A stretch of DNA of 64,000 bases from GCA-2401155 sp045047085 (GTDB lineage Bacteria; Pseudomonadota; Alphaproteobacteria; Rhizobiales; Rhizobiaceae), in contig JASFYT010000077.1 in assembly GCA_045047085.1 (NCBI GenBank), positions 1 through 64,000 on the forward strand, given 5' to 3'. Positions 51,593 through 59,936 of the stretch are shown here, piece after piece. The notes under the pieces are model-generated. The model was not told the DNA's origin, made no database searches, and saw only the letters and a list, made by a program, of their open reading frames with translations. Every line of letters begins with the position of its first letter. The stretch's first letter is position 1. A program made the position numbers and the translations under genes.

Positions 51593-52531
51593 ATGAAAAA
51601 ATTTGTAACCATTATTGCCAGCCTTATTGTGCTAATTGCTGGAAGTCTTTCCTTTTCCCACGCAGGCTCGCGTTATTCGTCTCAGCCCCCCTCAGTGTTA
51701 TCACCCAATCTGACCGCCCCGTGGGTTTTGCAATTGGAAAAGCGACCACGTGCGCATTCCAGAAGAACAGCGATACTTTCAAAGCCTGTTAAAAAACCGC
51801 GTCGTAAAGCAACCAGAATTCAAACGCGTAAAGTTAAGGCACGCAAACTGCGTCGTAATACTCGTATCGCCAGTCGTGCCAGTACCGCCCGTCGCGCCAG
51901 TCTGGGGCAGGTCAGCAAAAAACATCGCATTCGACCGCTCACCAAACGAAATCCACGTTCTAAGCAACGTGCCTTAAAACAAGGGGTATTTAAGCGGCGC
52001 ACGATAGCAAATCCACGTAAAGTTGTGCGTTTGCGCAAAAAACCTCCGTCACCAAAATCGCGCGGAAAAAAATTCAATCCGGAACTGTTGCCACAGCTGG
52101 TAAACTACTCCGGGGGCCAAAAAGCTGGAACACTGATCGTTGATACACAGACCCGTTTTCTCTTTCTTGTCATGAAAGACGGTAGCGCACGTCGTTATGG
52201 GATCGGTGTTGGAAAGCCCGGTTTCGAATGGTCTGGAAAGCACAAGGTTTCCCGCAAAGCCGAGTGGCCCACATGGACCCCGCCGAAAGAAATGATCAAG
52301 CGTGAGGCTGCAAAAGGTCACTACATTCCAGATTTTATGGAAGGCGGACCAAAAAATCCTCTCGGTGCCAGAGCCCTATATCTTGGCAGCACACTTTATC
52401 GCATCCACGGCACCAACCAGCCATGGAGCATTGGCAAGGCCGTTTCATCAGGATGCATTCGTATGCGAAATGAAGATGTGATGGACCTTTATGAGCGCGT
52501 CAAAGTGGGCGCGCAGGTTGTCGTAATCTAA
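51593..52531 (+). CDS. L,D-transpeptidase (YkuD family) with a basic linker
   Basis: This 312-residue precursor has a Sec signal peptide (MKKFVTIIASLIVLIAGS..., cleavage near SHA). A strikingly Lys/Arg-rich linker (about residues 45-165) precedes the YkuD domain (about 175-312). The catalytic motif is IHGTNQPWSIGKAVSSGCIR, with the nucleophilic cysteine in SSGCIRMRNEDV. Such enzymes make 3-3 crosslinks in peptidoglycan or attach proteins to it. The basic linker may bind teichoic-like or phosphate-rich cell-wall parts, or nucleic acid. A hairpin terminator follows. Confidence 0.92.
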   Translation: MKKFVTIIASLIVLIAGSLSFSHAGSRYSSQPPSVLSPNLTAPWVLQLEKRPRAHSRRTAILSKPVKKPRRKATRIQTRKVKARKLRRNTRIASRASTARRASLGQVSKKHRIRPLTKRNPRSKQRALKQGVFKRRTIANPRKVVRLRKKPPSPKSRGKKFNPELLPQLVNYSGGQKAGTLIVDTQTRFLFLVMKDGSARRYGIGVGKPGFEWSGKHKVSRKAEWPTWTPPKEMIKREAAKGHYIPDFMEGGPKNPLGARALYLGSTLYRIHGTNQPWSIGKAVSSGCIRMRNEDVMDLYERVKVGAQVVVI

Positions 52532-52558
52532 AGTCAAAACTAAGTAGTAAAAGATTTT

Positions 52559-52595
52559 CAGCGGATTTCGGAAATGGAGTCCGCTGTTTTGTTTG
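52559..52595 (+). terminator. Rho-independent terminator after the first L,D-transpeptidase gene
   Basis: CAGCGGA (52559-52565) pairs with TCCGCTG (52580-52586) and is followed by TTTTGTTTG. It lies 28 bases after the stop codon and separates the two transpeptidase genes into different transcripts. Confidence 0.8.
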
Positions 52596-52789
52596 AGGGT
52601 CAAAAGAGTTAAGAGATTTGGTAAACAAAAATGTCACACCTCACAACAATGTGCGTGGAGCAGAAGCGTAATTGCTTGAGATGTCCTGATGTAATTTGTT
52701 AGACAATTAATCAAGCGGAGTATTGATGTGGAGTTTATTATCAATTCCGTTCAAAGGGGTTTGAAAAAAACTAGATACGGATTCGGGAA

Positions 52790-53491
52790 ATGATTTCAAA
52801 AATTGTGGCAATTTTTGCGCTGGTTGCAGGCGTATTTATTACAAATAGTATTGCAGTCGTATCTGATGCGGCAGCTGAGCGAGTATACAATCACACGGAA
52901 ATGCGTTGGGTAAATCTTGACCCAAATCGACGCAAATACTCAAAAAGGGCAGCGCCAAGGAAATTCAACCGGCGCAATGTCAGTATTCGTACCAAGGAAA
53001 AACCGGGTACCATTATCATCCATACCGATGAAAAATTCCTGTATTATGTAACCGGTAAAAACCGGGCTATTCGATATGGTGTCGGTGTTGGGCGTGAAGG
53101 CTTCGGCTGGAATGGTCGCGTGAAAGTTAAGCGTAAAGTTGAGTGGCCAACATGGACCCCGCCGAGAGAAATGATTATCCGCGAAGCAAAAAAAGGCCAT
53201 CATTTGCCAGCCAGCATGAAGGGTGGCATTGAAAACCCTCTTGGAGCGCGCGCTCTTTATCTGTTCAAGGGAAATCGCGATACTCTGTACCGCATTCACG
53301 GCACCAATCAACCTTGGTCCATTGGGCTTAACCTCTCATCCGGCTGTATCCGCATGGTCAATAAGGATGTGGAACATCTTTATAAACAGGCAAAACTTGG
53401 CACCAATGTTGTAGTGATTGGTCCAGGGCAGGATGCGTCAAAATACTTCACACCATCCGTAAACCCGTTGGCTGCCTTGTTTGGTAACTAG
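52790..53491 (+). CDS. L,D-transpeptidase (YkuD family), second copy
   Basis: This 233-residue precursor has a signal peptide (about residues 1-28, ending DAAA) and a YkuD domain (about 75-215). Its active-site stretch IHGTNQPWSIGLNLSSGCIR is nearly the same as in the gene upstream, as is WPTWTPPREMIIREAKKGH. The basic linker is much shorter. The two genes are tandem paralogues whose separate transcripts suggest different control. A GGGAA site directly before the ATG is the only ribosome site visible. Confidence 0.92.
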   Translation: MISKIVAIFALVAGVFITNSIAVVSDAAAERVYNHTEMRWVNLDPNRRKYSKRAAPRKFNRRNVSIRTKEKPGTIIIHTDEKFLYYVTGKNRAIRYGVGVGREGFGWNGRVKVKRKVEWPTWTPPREMIIREAKKGHHLPASMKGGIENPLGARALYLFKGNRDTLYRIHGTNQPWSIGLNLSSGCIRMVNKDVEHLYKQAKLGTNVVVIGPGQDASKYFTPSVNPLAALFGN

Positions 53492-53542
53492 CAGGTCTTT
53501 TGAAAATTTAGCCTGAAGGTACTTTGGCCGGAGGGCATTTTC

Positions 53543-53926
53543 ATGAAAGAAACAACACTCCCTGAGACAGCGGACGCGAAATCGCCCGCTGGTGCTGATA
53601 TACGGTTCATCATGGACGGAACCACAGGCAATATGATCCATGCTTGCGTCCCTCCCCACCAAGTCAACCGCGCTACAATCCACGGCACAGTCAGTGAATT
53701 CTGGTATGTGCTTGAGGGACATGGAGAGATTTGGAGAAGGGACTGCACATCCGAAAAAGTCACAGAACTCTTGGCCGGAACTTCCATCGATATACCCGTG
53801 GGGACAGCGTTTCAATATCGAAACGTAGCGGAGTACGAATTGAAATTTATTTGTATATCCATGCCGCCATGGCCCGGTGACGATGAAGCAAGTCCTGTTG
53901 AAGGTAAATGGGAGCCTACTTATTAG
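53543..53926 (+). CDS. Small cupin-domain protein
   Basis: This 127-residue protein carries one cupin barrel. VSEFWYVLEGHGEIWRR is the first motif and TSIDIPVGTAFQYRNVAEYEL the second. The usual metal-binding His-X-His of motif 1 is not clear (HGTVSEFWYVLEG has a single histidine), so metal binding is doubtful. The function is open; small sugar isomerases and regulatory cupins are the general candidates. A GGAGG ribosome site precedes the ATG by 8 bases. It ends 2 bases before the convergent glcF stop. Confidence 0.82.
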   Translation: MKETTLPETADAKSPAGADIRFIMDGTTGNMIHACVPPHQVNRATIHGTVSEFWYVLEGHGEIWRRDCTSEKVTELLAGTSIDIPVGTAFQYRNVAEYELKFICISMPPWPGDDEASPVEGKWEPTY

Positions 53927-53928
53927 GC

Positions 53929-55242
53929 CTAAGCCTCGCCGAGGACGCTTTCCATGCCCCTCGGCATGGAACCACCATAGGCCCAATTCAACAGCTCAAC
54001 TGTGTGACACATAGGAACGCCCGCATCCGCAGAAAGTTGTGTCAGACATCCTATGTTGCCCGCGGTAATTAAATCCGGTTTCACTTTGGCGATATTACGC
54101 AATTTGCGTTCCTTCAGGCGTCCGGCAATTTCCGATTGTAGAATATTATAGGTGCCTGCAGACCCGCAGCACAAATGCCCCTCGGGAATATCAACCACGT
54201 CAAATCCCACCGCTGAAAGCAATCGCTTCGGCTCATCCTTGATCTTCTGTCCGTGCTGCATGGAACAGGCTGAGTGGTAGGCCAGTTTCAACTTTCGGCC
54301 CTTTTCGTTCTTGTCGAGGTCGCGCGAGGAAAGGTATTCCGTGATGTCCTTGGCGAGCGACGCAATGGTCGCAGCCTTTTCGGCGTAATCCGGGTCCAGC
54401 CGTAGCATATGACCGTAGTCCTTTACCGTGGTGCCGCAACCCGATGTGGTAATGATGATGGCATCTAGCCCACCATTCTCAATTTCGTACCACCACGCAT
54501 CAATATTGTTTTTAGCGGCAGCAAGTGAAGCATCTTCGCGACCCATATGATGCACCAAAGCCCCGCAACAGCCTTCATTCGCAGGCACTACAATTTCAAC
54601 GCCGATGCGTGACAGCAATTCCAGCGTAGCTGCATTAATGCGCGGATCAAGCACTTGCTGGGCACAGCCGGATAGCATGGCAACACGCGCAATTTTTGAT
54701 GTCTCAGCTGAAGTAACAATCGGTAATTTAATCGCAGCAGGCAGACTTGTCGGCGCGAGTGCAAGCATGGCAGCCAACGGTTTCATGCCGGGAATTTTGG
54801 TAAAAAATCCGGCAAACGGCTTGGCGAGTTTTGCTGCATGAAGCGCAAAACGAAAACGCGAAGGATAGGGCAAAACCATCGCCAGAACCGCACGAAATAA
54901 ACGGTCCATGAAAGGGCGTTTATAGGTTTTTTGAATATGAATACGGGCGTGATCTACCAAATGCATGTAATCCACGCCCGAGGGGCAGGTAGTGGTACAG
55001 GCAAGGCATGACAGACAGCGATCAATATGTTTGACGATTTTCTCATCCGCAGGCTTGCTGTTTTCCAGCATGTCCTTGATCAGATAAATCCGCCCGCGAG
55101 GGCTGTCCAACTCGTCGCCTAGCGTCAGATAGGTCGGGCAGGTCGCGGTACAAAATCCACAATGGACACATTTGCGCAGGATTTTTTCGGAGAAATCCAC
55201 ATGGGGGTCTGCTAATTGCTGCAAAGTAAAATTGGTTTGCAT
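53929..55242 (-). CDS. glcF: Glycolate oxidase iron-sulfur subunit
   Basis: This 437-residue protein carries two 4Fe-4S motifs (CVHCGFCTATCPTY and CLSCLACTTTCPSGVDYMHL) and two CCG domains (NEGCCGALVHHMG, GHLCCGSAGTY). It passes electrons from the FAD subunits to the quinone pool during oxidation of glycolate to glyoxylate. It is the last gene of glcD-glcE-glcF, 3 bases behind glcE, with the usual length. Confidence 0.96.
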   Translation of the reverse strand: MQTNFTLQQLADPHVDFSEKILRKCVHCGFCTATCPTYLTLGDELDSPRGRIYLIKDMLENSKPADEKIVKHIDRCLSCLACTTTCPSGVDYMHLVDHARIHIQKTYKRPFMDRLFRAVLAMVLPYPSRFRFALHAAKLAKPFAGFFTKIPGMKPLAAMLALAPTSLPAAIKLPIVTSAETSKIARVAMLSGCAQQVLDPRINAATLELLSRIGVEIVVPANEGCCGALVHHMGREDASLAAAKNNIDAWWYEIENGGLDAIIITTSGCGTTVKDYGHMLRLDPDYAEKAATIASLAKDITEYLSSRDLDKNEKGRKLKLAYHSACSMQHGQKIKDEPKRLLSAVGFDVVDIPEGHLCCGSAGTYNILQSEIAGRLKERKLRNIAKVKPDLITAGNIGCLTQLSADAGVPMCHTVELLNWAYGGSMPRGMESVLGEA

Positions 55243-55245
55243 GGT

Positions 55246-56457
55246 CTAGCTGGCCTCCACTTGAGAGGCGCTCATTCGTCCGGGGTTTAGAATATTGGCC
55301 GGATCAAATTGTTGTTTGATGGCCGCCGACAGGGCAGCAACCCCAGGCGCTTCCGGTTGAAATGAGCTGGCCACATCACCCTTGTCAGCGGCCCGTACCA
55401 GCGTAACATGACCGCCGATCCCGGAAAGGCCGTGGCGTAAGAGCGTTGTCACACCCGCCGAGCCGCCATTGGTATCTAGCGTTTCATCCTCGGCAAACAC
55501 CCAAATCAGCCCACCGGCCCAATCGAGGAAATATTCCAGACATGCATCATTCAGAATGCGATTGAGAAAACCATCCGCATCACTCGGTTTTACCGAAATT
55601 CGCCAAACCGACCCGGTGCGCCCGGCAAATTTACGACATTCTCGAACCTGTTGCCAGATATTCAGATGGCGTTTTTCATCAAGGCGGTTGATTGCACCAA
55701 ATGACTGCAACAATTCACTGATACGCTCAGCGCGATATTCAAGCTGATTGCCAAATCCCTCAAGCCGTACAAGAGTTTGAGCCTCATCATCACCCGCAGG
55801 CAAATGGGCAAGACCGGTTGGATCAAACGGTGAGGTGGCAGCTTTTGCCAGTGCAGCAATCGCGTCCGTATGAGATAATCCTTCCACCGCGATGGTGGTG
55901 GATTTTTCCGCCAGCGGTAACACCTTGAATGATACTTCGCTCAATATACCCAGCGTACCAAAACTTCCGGCCATCAATTTCACCAGATCATAGCCCGTGA
56001 CGTTTTTCATCACCCGTCCACCATTCTTGACGATATCGCCAGTACCGTTGATGAAGCGAACGCCAATCAGGCAATCACGGCAAGCACCACCCTGAAAGCG
56101 CTTCGGCCCGGAAATGCCGCAAGCAACAATGCCGCCAATTGTCGGCTCGCCTGCGCTTCCCATTAAGGAGCGATAATCGGCAGGTTCAAACGGCAGGTGC
56201 TGCCCCTCTTTCGCTAGTGCCTCCTCAATTTCAGCAAGAGGCGTTCCCGACTTGGCGACGATTGTAAGGGCTCCCGGTTCATAGAGCGTAATGCCGCTTA
56301 AACCGGAGGTGGATAATTGCATATCCGCATGAACGGGATTGCCCAGACCAAGGCGTGTTCCGCCACCAACAATTTCGATTGAAGAAATATCAGAATTAGC
56401 CTTGCGGACGATTTCAGCGATCTCATCGTCGCTAGCGGGATGTTGAACATTACTCAT
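55246..56457 (-). CDS. glcE: Glycolate oxidase FAD-binding subunit
   Basis: This 403-residue protein shares the FAD-binding PCMH fold of GlcD but lacks the HGVG-containing C-terminal end. The PP-loop equivalents are EIVGGGTRLGLGNP and GSAGEPTIGGIVACGISGPKR, followed by VMKNVTGYDLVKLMAGSFGTLG. It forms a complex with GlcD and GlcF. The ATG overlaps the glcD stop by one base (TAATG). Confidence 0.95.
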   Translation of the reverse strand: MSNVQHPASDDEIAEIVRKANSDISSIEIVGGGTRLGLGNPVHADMQLSTSGLSGITLYEPGALTIVAKSGTPLAEIEEALAKEGQHLPFEPADYRSLMGSAGEPTIGGIVACGISGPKRFQGGACRDCLIGVRFINGTGDIVKNGGRVMKNVTGYDLVKLMAGSFGTLGILSEVSFKVLPLAEKSTTIAVEGLSHTDAIAALAKAATSPFDPTGLAHLPAGDDEAQTLVRLEGFGNQLEYRAERISELLQSFGAINRLDEKRHLNIWQQVRECRKFAGRTGSVWRISVKPSDADGFLNRILNDACLEYFLDWAGGLIWVFAEDETLDTNGGSAGVTTLLRHGLSGIGGHVTLVRAADKGDVASSFQPEAPGVAALSAAIKQQFDPANILNPGRMSASQVEAS

Positions 56458-57923
56458 TATGCAGCCTTATATTGCTGGTCGTTATTGCGCCGCGTATGGG
56501 TGATATCGATCGGGAAAACCTTGGCGGGGTTCAACAGCCATTGCGGGTCAAAAACGTCTTTCACCCGCATTTGCATTTCCATATCAATTTCGTTGAACTG
56601 ATGCACCATCAAATCGCGTTTTTCGATACCGACCCCATGTTCGCCGGTGAGGCAGCCGCCCACTTCTACGCAAAGTTTGAGAATATCCGCGCCAAACGCC
56701 TCGCATTTTTCGAGGTCACTGGGAACATTGGCATTATACAAAATCAGCGGATGCAAATTGCCATCGCCCGCATGAAATACATTGGCTACTTTAAGTCCGT
56801 ATTGCTTCGACATTTCCTGCATCCGGCCCAAGACAAAAGAGAGTTGGGAGGTGGGAATGGTCCCGTCCATACACATATAATCGGCAATCTGCCCCATGGC
56901 ACCAAAGGCCGCTTTGCGTCCTTTCCAGATGGCATCGGACTGCACTGCGGATTCACTTTCACGCATAACAGCAGGGTCATGACGCTGACAAATTTCCTTG
57001 ATCTTGGTCAGTTGTTCATCTATTTCGCCGGGTGAACCTTCAACTTCCACTATCAACAAGGCATCCACATCCGTTGGATATCCAGCCTTGGCAAAGCGCT
57101 CGCAGGCAATGATTGCCGGGCCATCCATGAACTCCATCGCCACCGGCAATACGCCAGCCCGGATAATATCGGATACGCAGGCACCCGCCACTTCGCTGGA
57201 ATTAAAGCCAAGCAAAATGGGTCGAGCTCCTTCAGGTTTGCGAAGAATTTTCAAAGTAGCCTCGGTGACCATGCCAAATTGCCCCTCGGAACCACAAATC
57301 AAGCCAAGCAAATCATAGCCCGAAGGATCCAGATGCCCGCCGCCAATCTCAATGATGTCGCCATTCATCAAAACCATTTTTACACCGAGTAGATTATTGG
57401 TGGTGACGCCATATTTAAGACAATGCGCACCGCCGGAATTCATGCCTATATTGCCAGCAATAGCGCAGGCCAATTGGCTGGAAGGGTCAGGCGCATAAAA
57501 GAAATCATTGTCTGCAACTTCCCCGCTTACCCCAAGATTGGTGATGCCGGACTGAACTGTGATGGTGCGGCTATCATAGTCAATATCGAGCACTTCGTTC
57601 AAGCGCGATACGCCGATGACGATGCTATCGGCTGTGGGCAGCGCCCCGCCTGAAAGCGAGGTGCCGGAACCGCGCGGAATAACCGGAATGCCAAGTTCAT
57701 TACAAAGTTTCAACGCACGTGACACTTCCTCGGTGGTACGTGGTAAAATAACCGCCAGCGGTGGACAGCGATAAGCCGCCAGACCATCACACTCGTAAGC
57801 AATGGTTTCACCCTCATCATGAATAACGATTTCTTCGCCAAGTTCTGACAAAAGACGAGTAATAATCTCGGTTCGCTCATTCATGATGTGCACATTAGGT
57901 GTGGGCATGGAAATATCACTCAT
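56457..57923 (-). CDS. glcD: Glycolate oxidase subunit GlcD (FAD-linked)
   Basis: This 488-residue flavoprotein is the catalytic subunit of glycolate oxidase. The FAD PP-loop is PRGSGTSLSGGALPT, followed by AIAGNIGMNSGGAHCLKYGVTTNN and the C-terminal GEHGVGIEKRDLM, which gives the active-site histidine. An AAGGAG site precedes the ATG. The 19-bp dyad at 57962-57980 lies 39 bases upstream. A LysR-family gene diverges from it. Confidence 0.96.
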   Translation of the reverse strand: MSDISMPTPNVHIMNERTEIITRLLSELGEEIVIHDEGETIAYECDGLAAYRCPPLAVILPRTTEEVSRALKLCNELGIPVIPRGSGTSLSGGALPTADSIVIGVSRLNEVLDIDYDSRTITVQSGITNLGVSGEVADNDFFYAPDPSSQLACAIAGNIGMNSGGAHCLKYGVTTNNLLGVKMVLMNGDIIEIGGGHLDPSGYDLLGLICGSEGQFGMVTEATLKILRKPEGARPILLGFNSSEVAGACVSDIIRAGVLPVAMEFMDGPAIIACERFAKAGYPTDVDALLIVEVEGSPGEIDEQLTKIKEICQRHDPAVMRESESAVQSDAIWKGRKAAFGAMGQIADYMCMDGTIPTSQLSFVLGRMQEMSKQYGLKVANVFHAGDGNLHPLILYNANVPSDLEKCEAFGADILKLCVEVGGCLTGEHGVGIEKRDLMVHQFNEIDMEMQMRVKDVFDPQWLLNPAKVFPIDITHTRRNNDQQYKAA

Positions 57924-57961
57924 AGCAATCTCCTTATCCGTCGAGGGTTCTCTGAACGTAT

Positions 57962-57980
57962 TGGTAAACTATTTTTACCA
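57962..57980. promoter_or_regulatory. 19-bp palindrome upstream of glcD, matching one before the FadR-type gene
   Basis: TGGTAAA-CTATT-TTTACCA is a perfect 7-5-7 dyad between glcD and the LysR gene. A nearly identical sequence lies at 59113-59131. TGGT/ACCA half-sites are typical of FadR-subfamily GntR regulators, and one is encoded at 59160. A LysR binding site is the alternative. Confidence 0.6.
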
Positions 57981-58040
57981 CTTGCTGCAGTCAATGTTTA
58001 TCGTTAAAAATCAATATACATTAATTCCAGAAAGTTGAAA

Positions 58041-58946
58041 ATGGTACCCATCACCGACATGGCAGTATTTGCAAATGTGGTTGCCTCGGGCGGACTAACC
58101 GCTGCAGGCCGCCAGCTTGGCATGTCTCCAGCGGTGGTTTCCAAGCGCCTGCGCAAGCTGGAAGAGCATCTTGGTGCCAGATTATTACACCGCACCACAA
58201 GGCAGGTTTTGCTCACAGAAGCCGGGCAGGGTTATTATGACCGTGTCGTGGAAATTCTCGCAGACATCGAAAAAGCGGAAAATTTTGTTTCCCGCAGGTC
58301 TGAATCTGTCCGGGGCGTTTTAAGAATTTCGGCCCCCACAACATTTGGTAGGATGCACATCGCCCCTTATCTGCACAAATTCATGCAGACCAACGCTGAT
58401 CTGACGGTAAATCTAGATTTATCGGACCGCTTCGTTGATATCGTCGGCGAAGGTTTTGATGTGGCAATTCGTATAGGCACACTGGACGATTCGACACTGG
58501 TCGCAAAAAAACTGGCAGGCGTTCGTAGGGTTTTGTGCGCATCGCCTGAATATCTGGAAACGCATCCTGAGCTTGGTCATTTACAGCAATTGGACGACCA
58601 CCATTGCATTGCCACCCACAATCAGAACGTCTGGAAACTCGAAGGCCCCAATGGGCCAGTGGACTACCGGGTACATGGGGAATTGCAAACCAATTCCAGC
58701 GAAGTGGTGCGCGAGGCAGTGCTTTCAGGTTCAGGCATTGCGCTTCGCTCCACCTGGGATGTGGGGCCGGAACTTGCCAGTGGAAAGTTGAAAATCCTGC
58801 TACCCCAATATTCCGGCGACAAACACGCTGCTATTTACGCCCTCTATCCAACAAGAAATTTCCTGCCTGCCAAAGTCCGCGTCTTTATTGAATTCCTGGC
58901 CGAACATTATGGTGCAAACCCTTATTGGGATAGAGGCTTGCTTTAG
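58041..58946 (+). CDS. LysR family transcriptional regulator
   Basis: This 301-residue protein has the N-terminal winged helix (about residues 1-60: DMAVFANVVASGGLTAAGRQLG then SPAVVSKRLRKLEEHLGARL) and a periplasmic-binding-like effector domain. It is close in type to the AaeR/DsdC-like branch with LHRTTRQVLLTEAGQGYYDR. It diverges from glcD, so it probably responds to a substrate of that pathway. ATG 58041 is preferred to the TTG at 58035. A palindromic element follows its stop. Confidence 0.9.
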   Translation: MVPITDMAVFANVVASGGLTAAGRQLGMSPAVVSKRLRKLEEHLGARLLHRTTRQVLLTEAGQGYYDRVVEILADIEKAENFVSRRSESVRGVLRISAPTTFGRMHIAPYLHKFMQTNADLTVNLDLSDRFVDIVGEGFDVAIRIGTLDDSTLVAKKLAGVRRVLCASPEYLETHPELGHLQQLDDHHCIATHNQNVWKLEGPNGPVDYRVHGELQTNSSEVVREAVLSGSGIALRSTWDVGPELASGKLKILLPQYSGDKHAAIYALYPTRNFLPAKVRVFIEFLAEHYGANPYWDRGLL

Positions 58947-58995
58947 TTTGCTCGCTTCTGCCTTTGGCAGAGGGAATAATGCAAGAGAATTGAAT

Positions 58996-59110
58996 GAGAG
59001 CCCAAAGGGCGGGCGTGGGAACCCGGCCGAGCAGGCCGCACCTTCGCAGGCCCGAACGCCATGTCGGAGACATGCCAACGAGAATGTCAAGGATATGCCG
59101 TGAGTACAAA
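58996..59110 (+). repeat. Palindromic intergenic element, copy C
   Basis: This copy contains GCCC-AAA-GGGC (59000-59010), GGGTT-type inverted stretches, CCTTCGCAGGCCCGAACG and an internal CATGTCGGAGACATG hairpin. It ends GATATGCCGTGAGTACAAA. CTTCGCAGGC and the right end match copies A and B. It starts about 50 bases after the LysR stop and ends 2 bases before the dyad at 59113. It differs from the other copies most in the middle. Confidence 0.5.
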
Positions 59111-59112
59111 AA

Positions 59113-59131
59113 TGGTAAAAATATTTGACCA
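59113..59131. promoter_or_regulatory. 19-bp dyad before the FadR-type regulator and lutABC
   Basis: TGGTAAA-AATAT-TTGACCA has the same half-sites and spacing as the palindrome at 57962-57980, with one difference in a half-site (TTGACCA for TTTACCA). It lies 28 bases before the regulator start, in the region of the likely promoter, which suggests autoregulation. Confidence 0.6.
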
Positions 59132-59159
59132 ATCCATCCCTCAAACGCTATCTTAAATC

Positions 59160-59933
59160 ATGAGCATATTTTCCCAAATTACCTCGGTAAAAACCGCTGA
59201 CGAAGTTGCCCACCAGATTGAAGCTCTGGTGCTGGAAGGCGTGTTGCGGGTGGGAGATCAATTGCCCGGCGAACGGGAACTTGCCAATACCACCGGCGTT
59301 TCGCGCCCCACGGTGCGAGAGGGCATCAAGGCGCTTGAAGCGCGCGGTATTTTGGAAAGCCACCATGGCGGCGGAACCTTTGTTTCCGATGTGATCGGCA
59401 CAGTATTTTCACCACAGATTATCTCGATTTTGCCAGCCCACAAAAAAGCCACCCGTGATTATCTGGAATTCCGGCATGAATTCGAGGGGAGTTGTGCAGC
59501 GTTTGCAGCTTTGCGTGCCACCACACTCGATCGAGAGTTATTCTCAGACCTAATGGGGAAGATGGAACTAGCTTCCAACGACCCTGAAAAGGAAGGGGAC
59601 TTGGACGTTGAATTTCACTCTCTTATTGGCGAAATGGCCCATAATCTGGTGATGTTGCACACCATGCGGTCCTGCTATCGATTGCTTTCGGCGGGCGTAT
59701 TTGAAAACCGTGAGCGGCTCTATTCGATTTCAGGCTCTCGCGAGAAACTGTTGCAGCAGCACCGCTCTATTTATGATGCAATCATGGCCCGCAATCCCGA
59801 GAAGGCCAGGTTAGCCGCACAGATTCATATAGATTTTATCAGCGAGCAGATGATTTTGCTTGAAAGTCTTGATGAAAGAGAGAGAATCGCAAAACTGCGT
59901 TCTGAGACCCGAAAATCAAAAACTGAAGTTTAG
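59160..59933 (+). CDS. FadR-subfamily (GntR) transcriptional regulator, probable lactate/glycolate regulator
   Basis: This 257-residue protein has a winged helix (about residues 12-78: LPGERELANTTGVSRPTVRE, ARGILESHHGGGTFVSD) and an FCD effector domain (about 100-245) with the metal-site residues in VEFHSLIGEMAH, QQHRSIYDAI and AAQIHIDFI. Relatives LldR, GlcC and PdhR respond to lactate, glycolate and pyruvate. It is the first gene before lutABC (3 bases apart). ATG 59160 has no strong ribosome site. Confidence 0.9.
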   Translation: MSIFSQITSVKTADEVAHQIEALVLEGVLRVGDQLPGERELANTTGVSRPTVREGIKALEARGILESHHGGGTFVSDVIGTVFSPQIISILPAHKKATRDYLEFRHEFEGSCAAFAALRATTLDRELFSDLMGKMELASNDPEKEGDLDVEFHSLIGEMAHNLVMLHTMRSCYRLLSAGVFENRERLYSISGSREKLLQQHRSIYDAIMARNPEKARLAAQIHIDFISEQMILLESLDERERIAKLRSETRKSKTEV

Positions 59934-59936
59934 TAC

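Noticed and set aside
51640..52080. Repeated KPR/ARK codons in the L,D-transpeptidase linker as a tandem repeat or CRISPR-like array
   Set aside because: The DNA has no regular unit or spacer pattern; it is a low-complexity basic protein segment.
58885..59109. Minus-strand frames of 74 and 114 codons across 58.8-59.1 kb
   Set aside because: They cover the palindromic element copy C and the end of the LysR gene; composition and lack of a ribosome site indicate chance reading of a repeat.
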